Part shown: positions 1 through 8,965 of the stretch, in pieces | Position numbering within the stretch: position 1 is the stretch's first letter | Layout: each line of letters begins with the position of its first letter | Assembly: GCA_963781025.1 (NCBI GenBank) | Contig: CAWADU010000003.1 | Span: 1,116,001-1,180,000, forward strand | Direction: 5' to 3' | From: Tardibacter sp963781025 | Lineage (GTDB): Bacteria > Pseudomonadota > Alphaproteobacteria > Sphingomonadales > Sphingomonadaceae | Length of the DNA stretch: 64,000 bases | Made by a program: the position numbers and the translations under genes | The notes under the pieces: model-generated | What the model was told of the DNA's origin: nothing | The model's database searches: none | The model's input: the letters and a program-made list of their open reading frames with translations, nothing else

Positions 1-1
1 T

Positions 2-376
2 GCGTTTCAACATGGCGTCCGCGGCTATCTGGCCACCGATACCGCGCTGGCGGTCATTCTCCAGGCGATCCGCCTCGTGTGCACCGGCTGGATGATCTAT
101 CCCGCCTTCAGGCACAGTGAACCCCCGCAGGCCCAAGCGCAGTTGACGCACAAGGGCGAAGGCGGTTCCGTGAAATTGACCCCTCGGCAGGAGCAGGTTC
201 TGCAATGCCTTGCCACGGGAATGCCGAACAAGAGCATCGCGTTCCACCTCAAGATGAGCGAGAGCACGGTCAAGGCGCATATCAAGGAAATCATGCAACG
301 GGTCGGTGCCGCCAATCGAACGCAGGTGGTCGCCCTTATCGGCAGAAACGACGACCAGGATCAGGAGAAATGTTGA
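2..376 (+). CDS. LuxR/NarL-type response regulator, 3' part
   Basis: This is the C-terminal part of a two-component response regulator; the reading frame is open to the left edge of the window, so the start lies outside. The first ~30 visible codons read as the last strand and helix of a receiver domain (GVRGYLATDT followed by an ILQAIRLV helix). A linker follows, then a complete LuxR/NarL helix-turn-helix (LTPRQEQVLQCLATG, then SESTVKAHIKEIMQRVGAANRTQVV). The family binds DNA as a dimer after phosphorylation. It ends 52 bp before a polysaccharide flippase gene on the same strand, so it may regulate the surface-polysaccharide locus; that is inference. The phosphoacceptor Asp is not in the window. 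Confidence 0.85.
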   Translation, partial: AFQHGVRGYLATDTALAVILQAIRLVCTGWMIYPAFRHSEPPQAQAQLTHKGEGGSVKLTPRQEQVLQCLATGMPNKSIAFHLKMSESTVKAHIKEIMQRVGAANRTQVVALIGRNDDQDQEKC

Positions 377-428
377 GGTTTATCTCCGCGCATCAGGGAA
401 CGGCGCCCAGGATGCCGTTTTACTGCGA

Positions 429-1794
429 ATGATGGCAACCAACTGGCAACAGGTGGTGCGCGCAGCCAAAGCGTGGCGGCAGGACAAATCTTTTCACGTG
501 CGCCTGCTGAACATCGGCCACCTTCTGTCGGGCAATTTCGTCAGCGGACTGATCAGCCTCGCCGCCATAGCGTTGACGGCACGAGCGGTAGGGCCCCACA
601 ATTACGGCGTCCTCGCCCTCGCCATTACCTATACGCGCGCCGTCGAAAGACTGGTGACATTCCAGTCGTGGCAGCCGCTCATCAAATACGGCGCGGAGGT
701 CATTAATCCTGAACATCGCGCCGATTTCAAAATGCTGTTGAAGTTCGGGCTCGCGCTCGATGCCGCCGGAGCGGTGACCGCCTGGTTCGTGGCGACTGCG
801 CTGACGCTCACGGCCAGTTCCCTCTTTGGCTGGGACAGCCATGTCATAACCATGGTGATCATCTATTGCACCACCCTGCTGTTCAACATCAACGGAACGC
901 CGACCGCGGTCCTCAGAACTCTATGGGCACTACCAGGCCGCTGCCTATGGCCCGGTCGGTAATGCCGTCGCGCGGGTCGTGCTTTGCTTCATCGGCGTCG
1001 CGGTGGGCGCGGACCTCCGTTATTTCGTGCTGGTCTGGATGGGGACTCAGATCCTCGGCTCGCTCACCTTCCTTGCCTTCAGCATCAGGGCACTGCGCAG
1101 GAATGACGTACATGGAATTCTTGCCGCGCCATTGCGGGGCTTGACCACGCGGTTTCAGGGAATCTGGAGTTTCGCCTGGCAAAGCAACCTGTCGCTAACC
1201 CTTCGTTCCAGCGCCCAGCAACTGGATACGCTGCTTGTCGGCGCGCTCGCCGGTCCCGTAGCGGCCGGATTTTACCACATCGCCAAGCAGGTCGGGCGCA
1301 TGGCGCAGCAGATCGGCGTCCATGTCCAGTCCGTGCTTTATCCCGATGTCGCAAGGCTATGGGCGGCGCAGGCGCTCGATGAATTCAGGCGCGCCATCAT
1401 CCAGGTGGAAGTGATGCTCGCCGCTTTCGGTCTCGCGGTATTTCTCGGGCTTCTGCTGCTGGCCGAACCGCTGCTGCGACTCACGGCTGGCCCTGAATTC
1501 ATCGGGGCGGCGCCACTGATGATCGTTCAGGGAGCGGCGGTATCGTTGATGCTCGCAGGTTTTCCGGCGCGCTCCGCGTTGCTGGCGATGGGGCAACAAA
1601 AGCAGGTTCTGCATATCGTGATTATTTCGACGGTCGCGTTCCATTGCACCGCGCTGACGCTGATACCGCTGATCGGCGCGATGGGCGCCAATTTCGCGCA
1701 TATGGTGCTGGGGCTGGTTACGGCAGGCGGACTGATGCTCCTGCTGCGGCGTCAATTGAGGAACGCCAATGGACTATCCGCCACATCGGCATAG
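429..1794 (+). pseudogene. Wzx-like polysaccharide flippase, frameshifted
   Basis: This is an oligosaccharide flippase of the MOP/PST superfamily, expected to move undecaprenyl-linked repeat units across the inner membrane. The two halves are in different frames: 429 to about 917 in one frame and about 919 to 1794 in the next. Removing one A near 917–918 joins them into one protein of about 455 residues, normal for the family, reading TPTAVLR then LYGHYQAAAYG. Hydrophobic segments run through both halves, with a typical N-terminal GNFVSGLISLAAIALTAR helix. ATG codons at 429 and 432 are the plausible starts. The 3' end overlaps the next gene by 26 bp. The break may be a real mutation or a sequence error; all other positions look intact. 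Confidence 0.75.
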
Positions 1795-3388
1795 CAGGCA
1801 CGCGCCTGCCATCGATCGCTATCCCAAAGTCGCGTTGGCAACGATCGCGATCCTCATCGTGGCAATGCTCGGTCTGTTCGGGCGCGTCCTTGCCTATCCC
1901 CTGCAACATGACGAGCAGATCCATGTCGCCGCCGCGGCGCTGATGTCGGATTACCGGCTGTATCAGGATCTGGGCTACAACCATCTGCCCAACCTGCCGC
2001 TCCTCCTCAACGCGCTCTATCGCCTGACGGGGACGGAATATTATATCCTGTCGGGACGTATTTTGACGTGTTTCTGGTGGATCGCGGCGTGCGGGGCGCT
2101 GGCAATGATCGCGTGGCGCCAGACGAAAGATCTCGCGGCCGTCTCTGTTGCCGTCGTGCTGCTGCTGGCCAATGTGCTGTATCTGGGGCAAGCGGGAATG
2201 CTGGTGACGAATAACCTCGCGCCGGTTCCGTTCGCGCTTTTCGGGCTTTATTGCTTTCTGCGCGCCCAGGAAGGGCCCTTACCGCGCCCATTGATGGCGG
2301 CTTTGGCAGGTTTTTTCCTGGCAATCGCTATCGGCTTTAAGGTCAACTACGTCTTTGTCGTCCCGCCCTTTGCGCTGGCGGCTCTGGTAGTGCCGCGGGA
2401 GTGTTCCTTCTTGCGGCGGCTGACGCGTTCGGCGCTGCCGATGCTGCTGGGCGGCGTGATTGGCGGATTGCCGACGCTCTTTTTCCTGATCAGCGATCCC
2501 CAGTCGTTTTTCGGGCACACCCTGCGATATTTCACCACAGCCCATCGCGCCTATTGGTTGACGCTGGATGCGCCCAAGACGATGACGCTGGCCGGCAAGG
2601 CGCTGATCGCCGAAAGTGTCTGGCTATCGGGAACGGCGCTGCTCGCGATCTGTACGGCGAGCTTTCTGGCCCTGTTGCATGTCCTTCCCGGTCAGTTGGC
2701 GAAGCCGGACCATCCGCTACGGCAGTGGCCGGTGGTCGTGACCGCGGGTCTGGTGGTGACGGGTGCGCTGATCTCCTTTGTGCCGACGCCGTCATTTCCC
2801 CAATATTTCGCGCCCCCGATCGCGTTCATCATTGTGCTTGCCGTCCTGCTTTACGGCCAGCTTGATGGCGACGGCCGAAAAATCGCCGCGCCCTTGCTGG
2901 CCACCGTTGCGATCCTTTCTGTTGCCGGCGGTGTGTCGCGCCTCCTTCCCGGCATTCACGCGCTTTTCATGCCGAAGAAATGGGAAGGCGTACTCGTTCA
3001 CGAACAGGCCCGGCAAATGGCCGCGACAATCGGCGCAGCCTCGCGGCGCACCAGGATCGCGACGCTTTCGCCGATCTATCCGCTGGAAGCGGGGTTTGCG
3101 ATCTATCCCGAATTCGCCGCCGGGCCGTTTCTCTATCGGGTCGCTGACCTCATTCCATCGGCCGACAGACGTTATTTTAGGACCACCTCGGAGAGCGGAC
3201 TGCCCGCATTCCTCGACGCCGATCCGCCGACCGCCATCATTGTCGGAGACGAGGGAAAGCTGGATCTGGCGTTCTTCGATTACGCGCGATCACGCGGTTA
3301 CCGTGCCACTACCCCTCGCGGGACAAGCGGGCAGCTTCGGCTTTTCATCCAACCCCATGCAGCGCCGGTTTCCCGGCCCCCAAAATGA
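1769..3388 (+). CDS. GT-C type membrane glycosyltransferase (GT39-like)
   Basis: A 539-residue multi-pass inner-membrane protein. After a short cytoplasmic N-terminus and a first membrane helix (ATIAILIVAMLGLFGRVL) comes the periplasmic loop PLQHDEQIH, whose acidic pair is placed like the catalytic Asp/Glu of GT-C enzymes such as PMT and ArnT. Roughly ten further hydrophobic helices follow, then a soluble periplasmic C-terminal domain. Such proteins transfer sugar from a polyprenyl-phosphate donor. The start ATG at 1769 follows GAGGAAC and lies inside the end of the flippase gene, so the two are probably translationally coupled. Donor and acceptor cannot be told from the sequence. Confidence 0.7.
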   Translation: MDYPPHRHSRHAPAIDRYPKVALATIAILIVAMLGLFGRVLAYPLQHDEQIHVAAAALMSDYRLYQDLGYNHLPNLPLLLNALYRLTGTEYYILSGRILTCFWWIAACGALAMIAWRQTKDLAAVSVAVVLLLANVLYLGQAGMLVTNNLAPVPFALFGLYCFLRAQEGPLPRPLMAALAGFFLAIAIGFKVNYVFVVPPFALAALVVPRECSFLRRLTRSALPMLLGGVIGGLPTLFFLISDPQSFFGHTLRYFTTAHRAYWLTLDAPKTMTLAGKALIAESVWLSGTALLAICTASFLALLHVLPGQLAKPDHPLRQWPVVVTAGLVVTGALISFVPTPSFPQYFAPPIAFIIVLAVLLYGQLDGDGRKIAAPLLATVAILSVAGGVSRLLPGIHALFMPKKWEGVLVHEQARQMAATIGAASRRTRIATLSPIYPLEAGFAIYPEFAAGPFLYRVADLIPSADRRYFRTTSESGLPAFLDADPPTAIIVGDEGKLDLAFFDYARSRGYRATTPRGTSGQLRLFIQPHAAPVSRPPK

Positions 3389-3508
3389 CCATTCCGGCTA
3401 ATCCGACGCCAGGGCGCGGACTGTGGCAGCTCTGCATAGCTCACTTTGCTTACCCCTCCTGCGCCCCAGCCGATCTGGCCGATAGCGTATAAGATAATCT
3501 GCGAAGAG

Positions 3509-3523
3509 GCCGGAATTTCCGGC
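3509..3523. promoter_or_regulatory. Palindrome upstream of rfbF
   Basis: In the 158-bp gap before rfbF lies a perfect inverted repeat with arms GCCGGAA and TTCCGGC around one T, 23 bp before the start codon. A TATAAGATAAT stretch at 3488–3498 could hold a -10 element, but I see no convincing -35 box. The palindrome could be an operator or a small leader hairpin. Nothing else is recognisable in this gap. Confidence 0.3.
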
Positions 3524-3546
3524 AGTCGTGTTCAGGAAGACCGACG

Positions 3547-4368
3547 ATGAAGACTATACTTCTGGCAGGTGGTCTGGGCTCGCGGTTGGCTGAAGAAACA
3601 GTGCGCATACCCAAACCCATGGTCGAGGTTTCGGGCCGGCCGATCATGATGCATGTCATGGACATCTACAGCCGCTGGGGCCATCGCGATTTCATTGTCG
3701 CATGCGGCTATAAGTGCATGCTTATCAAAAGCTTTTTCCACGACCTCCACCTGATGAACAACGATTTCACGGTGGCGCTGGGCGACGGCGGCATGACGCT
3801 GCGCCCCACGGGAAACATGAACTGGCGGGTGTCGGTCGTCGACACCGGCCAGACCACGATGACGGGCGGGCGCCTTCTCCGGCTGCGCGAGTGGCTCGAC
3901 AACGAGACGTTCATGGTCACCTATTCGGACGGCGTGGGCAATATCGACATCGACGCACTGCTTGATTTCCACCGTTCCCACGGCGGCCTGGCGACCGTCA
4001 CGGCGGTGCAGCCGCCCGCCCGCTTCGGCAACCTGGAACTTGAAGGCGACCGGGTATCCGAGTTCACGGAAAAGGTGATCAAGCATGAAACCTGGATCAA
4101 CGGAGGCTTCTTCGTCTTCGAACCTGGCGTGCTCGACTATCTGCCCGGCGACGAGGAACCACTGGAGCAGTCGCCGCTGACCAACCTCGCTCGCGACGGC
4201 CAGCTTTTCGCCTACAAGCACAAAGGCTTCTGGCATCCGATGGACACGGTCAGGGACCGCGAGCATCTGGAACGGCTGGCCGGCGAAAAGTCGCCGCCCT
4301 GGATGCAGTTCGATCGTCCGGCACGCGCCGAGCAGACCAATCCCGCTGCGGCGTTGGTGCATGCCTGA
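3547..4368 (+). CDS. rfbF: Glucose-1-phosphate cytidylyltransferase
   Basis: Makes CDP-glucose from CTP and glucose-1-phosphate, the entry step to CDP-linked deoxysugars. The 273-residue protein is full length and begins with the nucleotidyltransferase signature LAGGLGSRLAEET, followed by IPKPMVEV, the usual sugar-phosphate/nucleotide loop. The segment MDIYSRWGHRDFIVACGYK is typical of RfbF rather than of the glucose-1-phosphate thymidylyl- or uridylyltransferases. The ATG at 3547 follows an AGGAAGA ribosome-binding site. The 3' end overlaps rfbG by 8 bp, so the pair is an operon. The extra tail after residue 255 (Ala/Pro-rich) has no known role. Confidence 0.92.
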   Translation: MKTILLAGGLGSRLAEETVRIPKPMVEVSGRPIMMHVMDIYSRWGHRDFIVACGYKCMLIKSFFHDLHLMNNDFTVALGDGGMTLRPTGNMNWRVSVVDTGQTTMTGGRLLRLREWLDNETFMVTYSDGVGNIDIDALLDFHRSHGGLATVTAVQPPARFGNLELEGDRVSEFTEKVIKHETWINGGFFVFEPGVLDYLPGDEEPLEQSPLTNLARDGQLFAYKHKGFWHPMDTVRDREHLERLAGEKSPPWMQFDRPARAEQTNPAAALVHA

Positions 4369-5518
4369 TCAGCCCATCGACCCCGCGGTTCTGAAACGGG
4401 CGTTCGCCGGTCGCCGGGTTCTGGTGACCGGACACACCGGCTTCAAGGGCGGCTGGATGTGCCTGTGGCTTTCCCGCCTCGGTGCGGAGGTCACCGGCAT
4501 CGCCCTCCCGCCGCCGCCTGGCCCGTCCTTTTTCGAGTCCGTCGGGCTCGACAAGCTGCTGGATCACAGGATCGGGGACATAAGGACACAAGAGTCATTC
4601 GATGAAGCCGTGGCCGGGCTTGACCCGGAACTGATCATCCATATGGCTGCGCAGACGCTCGTCCGGCCATCGTACCAGTCGCCCGTCGACACCTATCTCA
4701 CCAATGTCGTGGGGACGGCCGTGGTGCTGGACGCGGCCCGGCGCATGCCATCGTTTCGCGCCGCAATCGTCGTCACCAGCGACAAATGTTATGAAAATCA
4801 CGAATGGCCGTGGGCCTATCGGGAAAACGACGCACTTGGCGGCGCCGATCCCTATAGTTCATCAAAAGGCTGCACGGAACTTGTCGCCAGCAGCTACCGC
4901 CGCTCGTTCTTCGGCGATCCCAATGGGCCGCAGATAGCAACGGTTCGCGCGGGCAATGTCTTTGGCGGTGGCGACTGGGCCGTCGACCGGCTGATCCCGG
5001 ACATCATCCGGGCAATCATCGCGCAATCTCCCGTCGATATCCGCAATCCGCAAAGCGTGCGGCCGTGGCAGCATGTGCTGGAACCGCTGTCCGGCTATCT
5101 GGCACTTGGCGCGAAGCTCCTTTCCGATGATGCCGCCCGCTTCGCCGAAGCCTGGAACTTCGGGCCGGACGCGCAGGCATTCGTCAATGTCGAGAAAATG
5201 GCGACTGGCCTTTGCGCGGCGTGGGGCAAAGGCGCGCCCGAACTGCGCCTGGGCCAGTCGCAGGGCGGCCCCCATGAGGCGGGCATGCTGACGCTCGACA
5301 GCAGCAAGGCGCGGACCCTTCTGGGATGGTCCCCGCGGCTTTCGGCCGAAACGGCGATCACCATGACCGCCGACTGGTACCGGGCGTTCGCCGAGGGAGG
5401 CGTCAGCCTGCGGGCGTTCAGCGAAGCCCAGATTGATTCTTATGCGGACGATGACGTCACCACGGAGGCAGCGCGGCTTTCAGCCGCTGTAGCGAGGGAA
5501 TTGAAGCAATGCGCGTGA
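4361..5518 (+). CDS. rfbG: CDP-glucose 4,6-dehydratase
   Basis: Converts CDP-glucose to CDP-4-dehydro-6-deoxyglucose using bound NAD. It is an extended-SDR protein of 385 residues: the Rossmann motif GHTGFKGG near residue 25 has the form seen in CDP-glucose dehydratases, VVTSDKCYEN is the usual catalytic Thr/Ser strand, and PYSSSKGCTE carries the Tyr-x3-Lys pair. It overlaps rfbF by 8 bp and the following PLP enzyme by 10 bp, so the three steps should be made together. Length and motifs match the family throughout. Confidence 0.92.
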   Translation: MPDQPIDPAVLKRAFAGRRVLVTGHTGFKGGWMCLWLSRLGAEVTGIALPPPPGPSFFESVGLDKLLDHRIGDIRTQESFDEAVAGLDPELIIHMAAQTLVRPSYQSPVDTYLTNVVGTAVVLDAARRMPSFRAAIVVTSDKCYENHEWPWAYRENDALGGADPYSSSKGCTELVASSYRRSFFGDPNGPQIATVRAGNVFGGGDWAVDRLIPDIIRAIIAQSPVDIRNPQSVRPWQHVLEPLSGYLALGAKLLSDDAARFAEAWNFGPDAQAFVNVEKMATGLCAAWGKGAPELRLGQSQGGPHEAGMLTLDSSKARTLLGWSPRLSAETAITMTADWYRAFAEGGVSLRAFSEAQIDSYADDDVTTEAARLSAAVARELKQCA

Positions 5519-6729
5519 ACTATGGCCAGACCGTCCATGGCGAAGAGGAAATCGCCGCCGTCGTGGACGTGCTCCGCACATCGACCCAGATGGGCCGGCG
5601 CGTCAGGGAAATGGAAGCCCGCGTCGCCGCACTGTTCAACAAGCGCTATGGCGTGATGGTGAATTCGGGTTCCTCCGCCAATTATCTGGCGGTCGAGCTG
5701 CTCAACCTGCCCGCGGGCAGCGAGGTGATCACGCCCGCGTTGACCTTCGCAACCACCGTCGCGCCGATCGTCCGGCAGAAGCTGGTCCCGGCCTTTGTCG
5801 ATGCCGCCGAAGGCACCTATAACATCGACGTCGATGCGATCGAGGCGATGATCACGCCGAATACCAAGGCGGTCATGATCCCGTCCCTGATCGGCAATTT
5901 GCCGGATTGGGACCGGATCCGCGAAATCGCCGATGCGCACGGCCTGATCGTGGTCGAGGACAGCGCTGATACATTGGGCGCCACCCTGCGCGGCAAGAGC
6001 ACCGGCGCGCGGTCGCACATCAGCACGACCAGCTTTTATGGCTCGCATGTGATCAACGCCGGCGGCAATGGCGGCATGATCTGCATCGCGGACGATGAAC
6101 TGGCGCGCCGCGCGCTGCTGCTGCGTTCCTGGGGGCGCACCTCGTCGCTGTTCGTGGAATCCGAGAACATCGAGGCGCAATTCAACGTCGATCTGGACGG
6201 CATCAGCTATGATGCGAAATTCCTGTTCGAGGAACTGGGTTATAATGTCGAGCCGTCGGAAATGGGCGCCGCCTTCGGCCTCGTTCAGCTCGACAAGCTC
6301 GATGCGAACATCAGCGCGCGGGAACGCAACTTCAAACGGCAGTTCGATTTCTTCTCGCGTTTCGAGGAATGGTTCATCCTGCCCCGTCAAATGCCGGAAT
6401 CACGGACCGGCTGGCTCGCCTTCCCGCTGACGATCCGCCCGGACGCCCCGTTCACGCGGCGCGAAATGCAGATCTATTTCGAAGAACGCGACATCCAGAC
6501 GCGACCGGTTTTCACCGGCAACATCCTGCGCCAGCCGGCGATGAAGAATGTTCCCGTGCATGCCAGCCCGTCGGGTTACCCGGTAGCGGACGCGGTGATG
6601 CGCGGCGGGATCCTGCTCGCCTGCCATCATGGGCTCGACGATGCTCAGATCGATTATATGCATGAAACCTTTGAAAATTTCTCCGCGCAGCTTCCTTCGG
6701 CCGCGGCGCGCCAAGCCATAGGGGCATGA
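5509..6729 (+). CDS. PLP-dependent 3-dehydratase-like enzyme (DegT/RfbH group)
   Basis: A 406-residue DegT/DnrJ/EryC1-fold protein placed where RfbH (CDP-4-dehydro-6-deoxyglucose 3-dehydrase, E1) sits in dideoxysugar operons. The residue that would be the PLP-linking lysine in aminotransferases is His180 in SFYGSHVINAGG, the known hallmark of the 3-dehydratases RfbH and ColD. RfbH proteins also carry a Cys-rich loop binding a [2Fe-2S] cluster; here the matching segment after RSWGR has no cysteine, and only Cys192 and Cys372 exist in the whole protein. It therefore resembles cluster-free ColD in chemistry but sits in a CDP-glucose context. The expected action is C3 deoxygenation of the 4-keto sugar. 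The ATG overlaps rfbG by 10 bp. Confidence 0.8.
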   Translation: MRVNYGQTVHGEEEIAAVVDVLRTSTQMGRRVREMEARVAALFNKRYGVMVNSGSSANYLAVELLNLPAGSEVITPALTFATTVAPIVRQKLVPAFVDAAEGTYNIDVDAIEAMITPNTKAVMIPSLIGNLPDWDRIREIADAHGLIVVEDSADTLGATLRGKSTGARSHISTTSFYGSHVINAGGNGGMICIADDELARRALLLRSWGRTSSLFVESENIEAQFNVDLDGISYDAKFLFEELGYNVEPSEMGAAFGLVQLDKLDANISARERNFKRQFDFFSRFEEWFILPRQMPESRTGWLAFPLTIRPDAPFTRREMQIYFEERDIQTRPVFTGNILRQPAMKNVPVHASPSGYPVADAVMRGGILLACHHGLDDAQIDYMHETFENFSAQLPSAAARQAIGA

Positions 6730-6760
6730 GAAAAACCGCTACAGGACCAGGGGACCACCC

Positions 6761-7984
6761 ATGAGTATTCTCGACTACTGCCGCGCCTGCCTTGCACCCG
6801 AACCGTATCTCTTCCTTCCGATGGGGGATCATCCCCCGGCGCAGGCGTTCGTGCAGGCCGAAGATCTGGCCAAGGAGCAGCCGGCCTTTCCGCTCAACAC
6901 TCAGGCTTGCCTGAAATGCGGACTGATTCAGGTCGCCGACCAAATTCCGCCCGATTATTTCCGGCACTATCTCTATGTCCCGTCGGGCGCGGCCACCATG
7001 CATACTCATTTCAGGGGCCTGGCCGAGGTGCTGACCGCCAAGGCAGAGGGCGGTCTCATCGTCGACATCGGCTGCAACGACGGGCTGATGCTGATGGCCG
7101 CCAACGCCATGGGTGCGCGGACGCTGGGCATAGATCCAGCCGCCAATATCGTCGAAATGGCGAACCAGCGCGGCGTCAGCGTCCATGTCGCCTATTTCAA
7201 CCCCGAAACCGCCGCCGAAGTGCGCGCCATATATGAAGCGCCCAAGGTGATCTGCTCCACCAACACATTCAATCACATCGGCGACCTCCATGGCTTCATG
7301 GAAGGCGTGGTGACGCTTTTGGCCGACGACGGCACTTTCGTGCTCGAGCTGCCATGGGCGAAGGACCTCATCGAACAGAATGAATTCGATACCGTCTATC
7401 AGGAGCACCTGTCGGAATTCAGCGTGCTGTCGCTGGTCAAGCTGGGGGCATTCTTCGACTTGCAGGTTGTCGACATCACCCGGCTCGGTGTGCACGGCGG
7501 ATCGATGCGCGTCTTCATGCGCCGCAAGGCAATGGGCGATACGCCTGCGCCCATCGTTCAGGAAATGCTGGACGAGGAAATGGCGGCCGGAATGCTGGAA
7601 AAATCGACCTATGACGATTTCACGCTACGTGTCGCGGGCGTTCGCCACGATCTCTTGGCGATGCTGCGGGATCTTAAGTCGCAGGGGTTGAAGATCGCGG
7701 GCTATGGCGCGCCGGCCAAGGGCAATACCCTGCTCAACTTTTTCGACATCGGCCCTAAAGAGCTGGATTTCCTCGTCGATCGGAATCCGCTGAAGCATGA
7801 CCTGTTCTCGCCCGGCATGAAGATTCCGATCCGCTCGACCGACGCCATCGCATCGGAAAAGCCCGATATCCTGCTGGTACTTGCGTGGAATTTCTTTGAC
7901 GAGATACGGGATCAGCAGGCCGATTTTCTCGCGGCGGGCGGAAAATTTCTGGTGCCTTTGCCCCAGCCGACACTTGTGAACTAG
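6761..7984 (+). CDS. SAM-dependent sugar C-methyltransferase
   Basis: Expected to add a methyl group to a ring carbon of a 4-keto nucleotide sugar. The 407-residue architecture is that of TylC3/TcaB9-type sugar C-methyltransferases: an N-terminal zinc knuckle (Cys7, Cys10, Cys50, Cys53), a Rossmann SAM-binding domain (GLIVDIGCNDG), and a C-terminal domain with GYGAPAKG. The YQEHLSEFS segment holds the Tyr/Glu/His set used for catalysis in TcaB9. The start ATG at 6761 follows AGGACCAGGGGA. Placed directly after the PLP 3-dehydratase gene, it points to a 3-C-methyl branched deoxysugar; the exact carbon and stereochemistry are inference. Confidence 0.82.
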   Translation: MSILDYCRACLAPEPYLFLPMGDHPPAQAFVQAEDLAKEQPAFPLNTQACLKCGLIQVADQIPPDYFRHYLYVPSGAATMHTHFRGLAEVLTAKAEGGLIVDIGCNDGLMLMAANAMGARTLGIDPAANIVEMANQRGVSVHVAYFNPETAAEVRAIYEAPKVICSTNTFNHIGDLHGFMEGVVTLLADDGTFVLELPWAKDLIEQNEFDTVYQEHLSEFSVLSLVKLGAFFDLQVVDITRLGVHGGSMRVFMRRKAMGDTPAPIVQEMLDEEMAAGMLEKSTYDDFTLRVAGVRHDLLAMLRDLKSQGLKIAGYGAPAKGNTLLNFFDIGPKELDFLVDRNPLKHDLFSPGMKIPIRSTDAIASEKPDILLVLAWNFFDEIRDQQADFLAAGGKFLVPLPQPTLVN

Positions 7985-8007
7985 GAGACGATAGTGGGGA
8001 GCTTACG

Positions 8008-8961
8008 ATGCGAATGCGCACCCTGATCACGGGCGGTGCGGGGTTTATCGGTTCGCATCTGGCTGCCCGCTGCGTCGACAGGGGCGATGATGTGCACATT
8101 CTCGCCCGGCGGGAAACATCCCTGCACCGTCTGGCCGGCATCGAAGGCCGGATGACGGTCCATCGCCTGGATATGCAGGATCGGGCCCAACTTCGCGAAT
8201 GCCTGGAGGCGATCCGGCCCCGCCGCGTGTTCCACCTGGCGACGGAAACGCGGCCGGTGCCAAACCAGAGCCCGGAAATGATCGCGAGCAAGGCAATCGG
8301 CGAAGTACGCAACCTCCTGCTGCTCGTTCAGCTTCTGTCGGAACTGTCCGATCCGCCCGAAGTGGTGGTCCGCGGCGGTTCCATCGCCGAATATGGCCCG
8401 CTTCCGACACCTTTCAGGGAAAATCAGGTCGAAGCGCCTGAAACGCCTTACGCCATTGCTCTGGCTGCGGGGACGGATTGCCTGCGCCAACTGCAACGCG
8501 GGCTGGCTTTCCCCGTCATCACGGCCCGCCTCGCCCTGGTCTACGGCCCGATGCAGTCGGAAAGCTTCATGGTTCCCGCCCTCATCAGGCGTTGCCTTGA
8601 TGGGGAGCCGTTTACTGTCGCTCGACCGAAGGACCGGCGGGACCTGCTCTACATCGACGATGCCGTCGAGGGACTCTGCCGCCTTGCGCAAACGCCGCTG
8701 GGCGAAGACACGGTCGTCAACATCTCGACAGGAATCGCGCCTGCAATGGGGAACGTCGCGCGATTGATCGTGGAAGCCACCGGTGCGGACCCAGCGCAGG
8801 TCGCGTTCAATGACACGCAGCACGACGACGAGATTTCCGATCTGTGCTGCTCGTCGGATCTTGCCCGCGAGGCGATCGGCTGGACCGCGCGCACCCCGCT
8901 GGCAAAAGGCATCGAAAAAACCGTCGCATGGATGCGCGCCCAATGCCTGACCGAGGCTTAA
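8008..8961 (+). CDS. NAD-dependent epimerase/4-reductase-like protein, catalytic Lys replaced
   Basis: A 317-residue extended-SDR nucleotide-sugar enzyme with the NAD motif GGAGFIGS at the N-terminus. In the pathway it is the natural candidate for the last step, reduction of the 4-keto group or epimerisation. The usual Tyr-x3-Lys is present only in part: Tyr148 is kept in PYAIALAAG, but the lysine position is Leu152. Some divergent sugar epimerases and reductases in antibiotic pathways also deviate here, so activity is not excluded. GGGGAG lies 8–10 bp before the ATG. It is separated from the methyltransferase by 23 bp and from the next gene by 4 bp. Confidence 0.75.
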   Translation: MRMRTLITGGAGFIGSHLAARCVDRGDDVHILARRETSLHRLAGIEGRMTVHRLDMQDRAQLRECLEAIRPRRVFHLATETRPVPNQSPEMIASKAIGEVRNLLLLVQLLSELSDPPEVVVRGGSIAEYGPLPTPFRENQVEAPETPYAIALAAGTDCLRQLQRGLAFPVITARLALVYGPMQSESFMVPALIRRCLDGEPFTVARPKDRRDLLYIDDAVEGLCRLAQTPLGEDTVVNISTGIAPAMGNVARLIVEATGADPAQVAFNDTQHDDEISDLCCSSDLAREAIGWTARTPLAKGIEKTVAWMRAQCLTEA

Positions 8962-8965
8962 GGAC

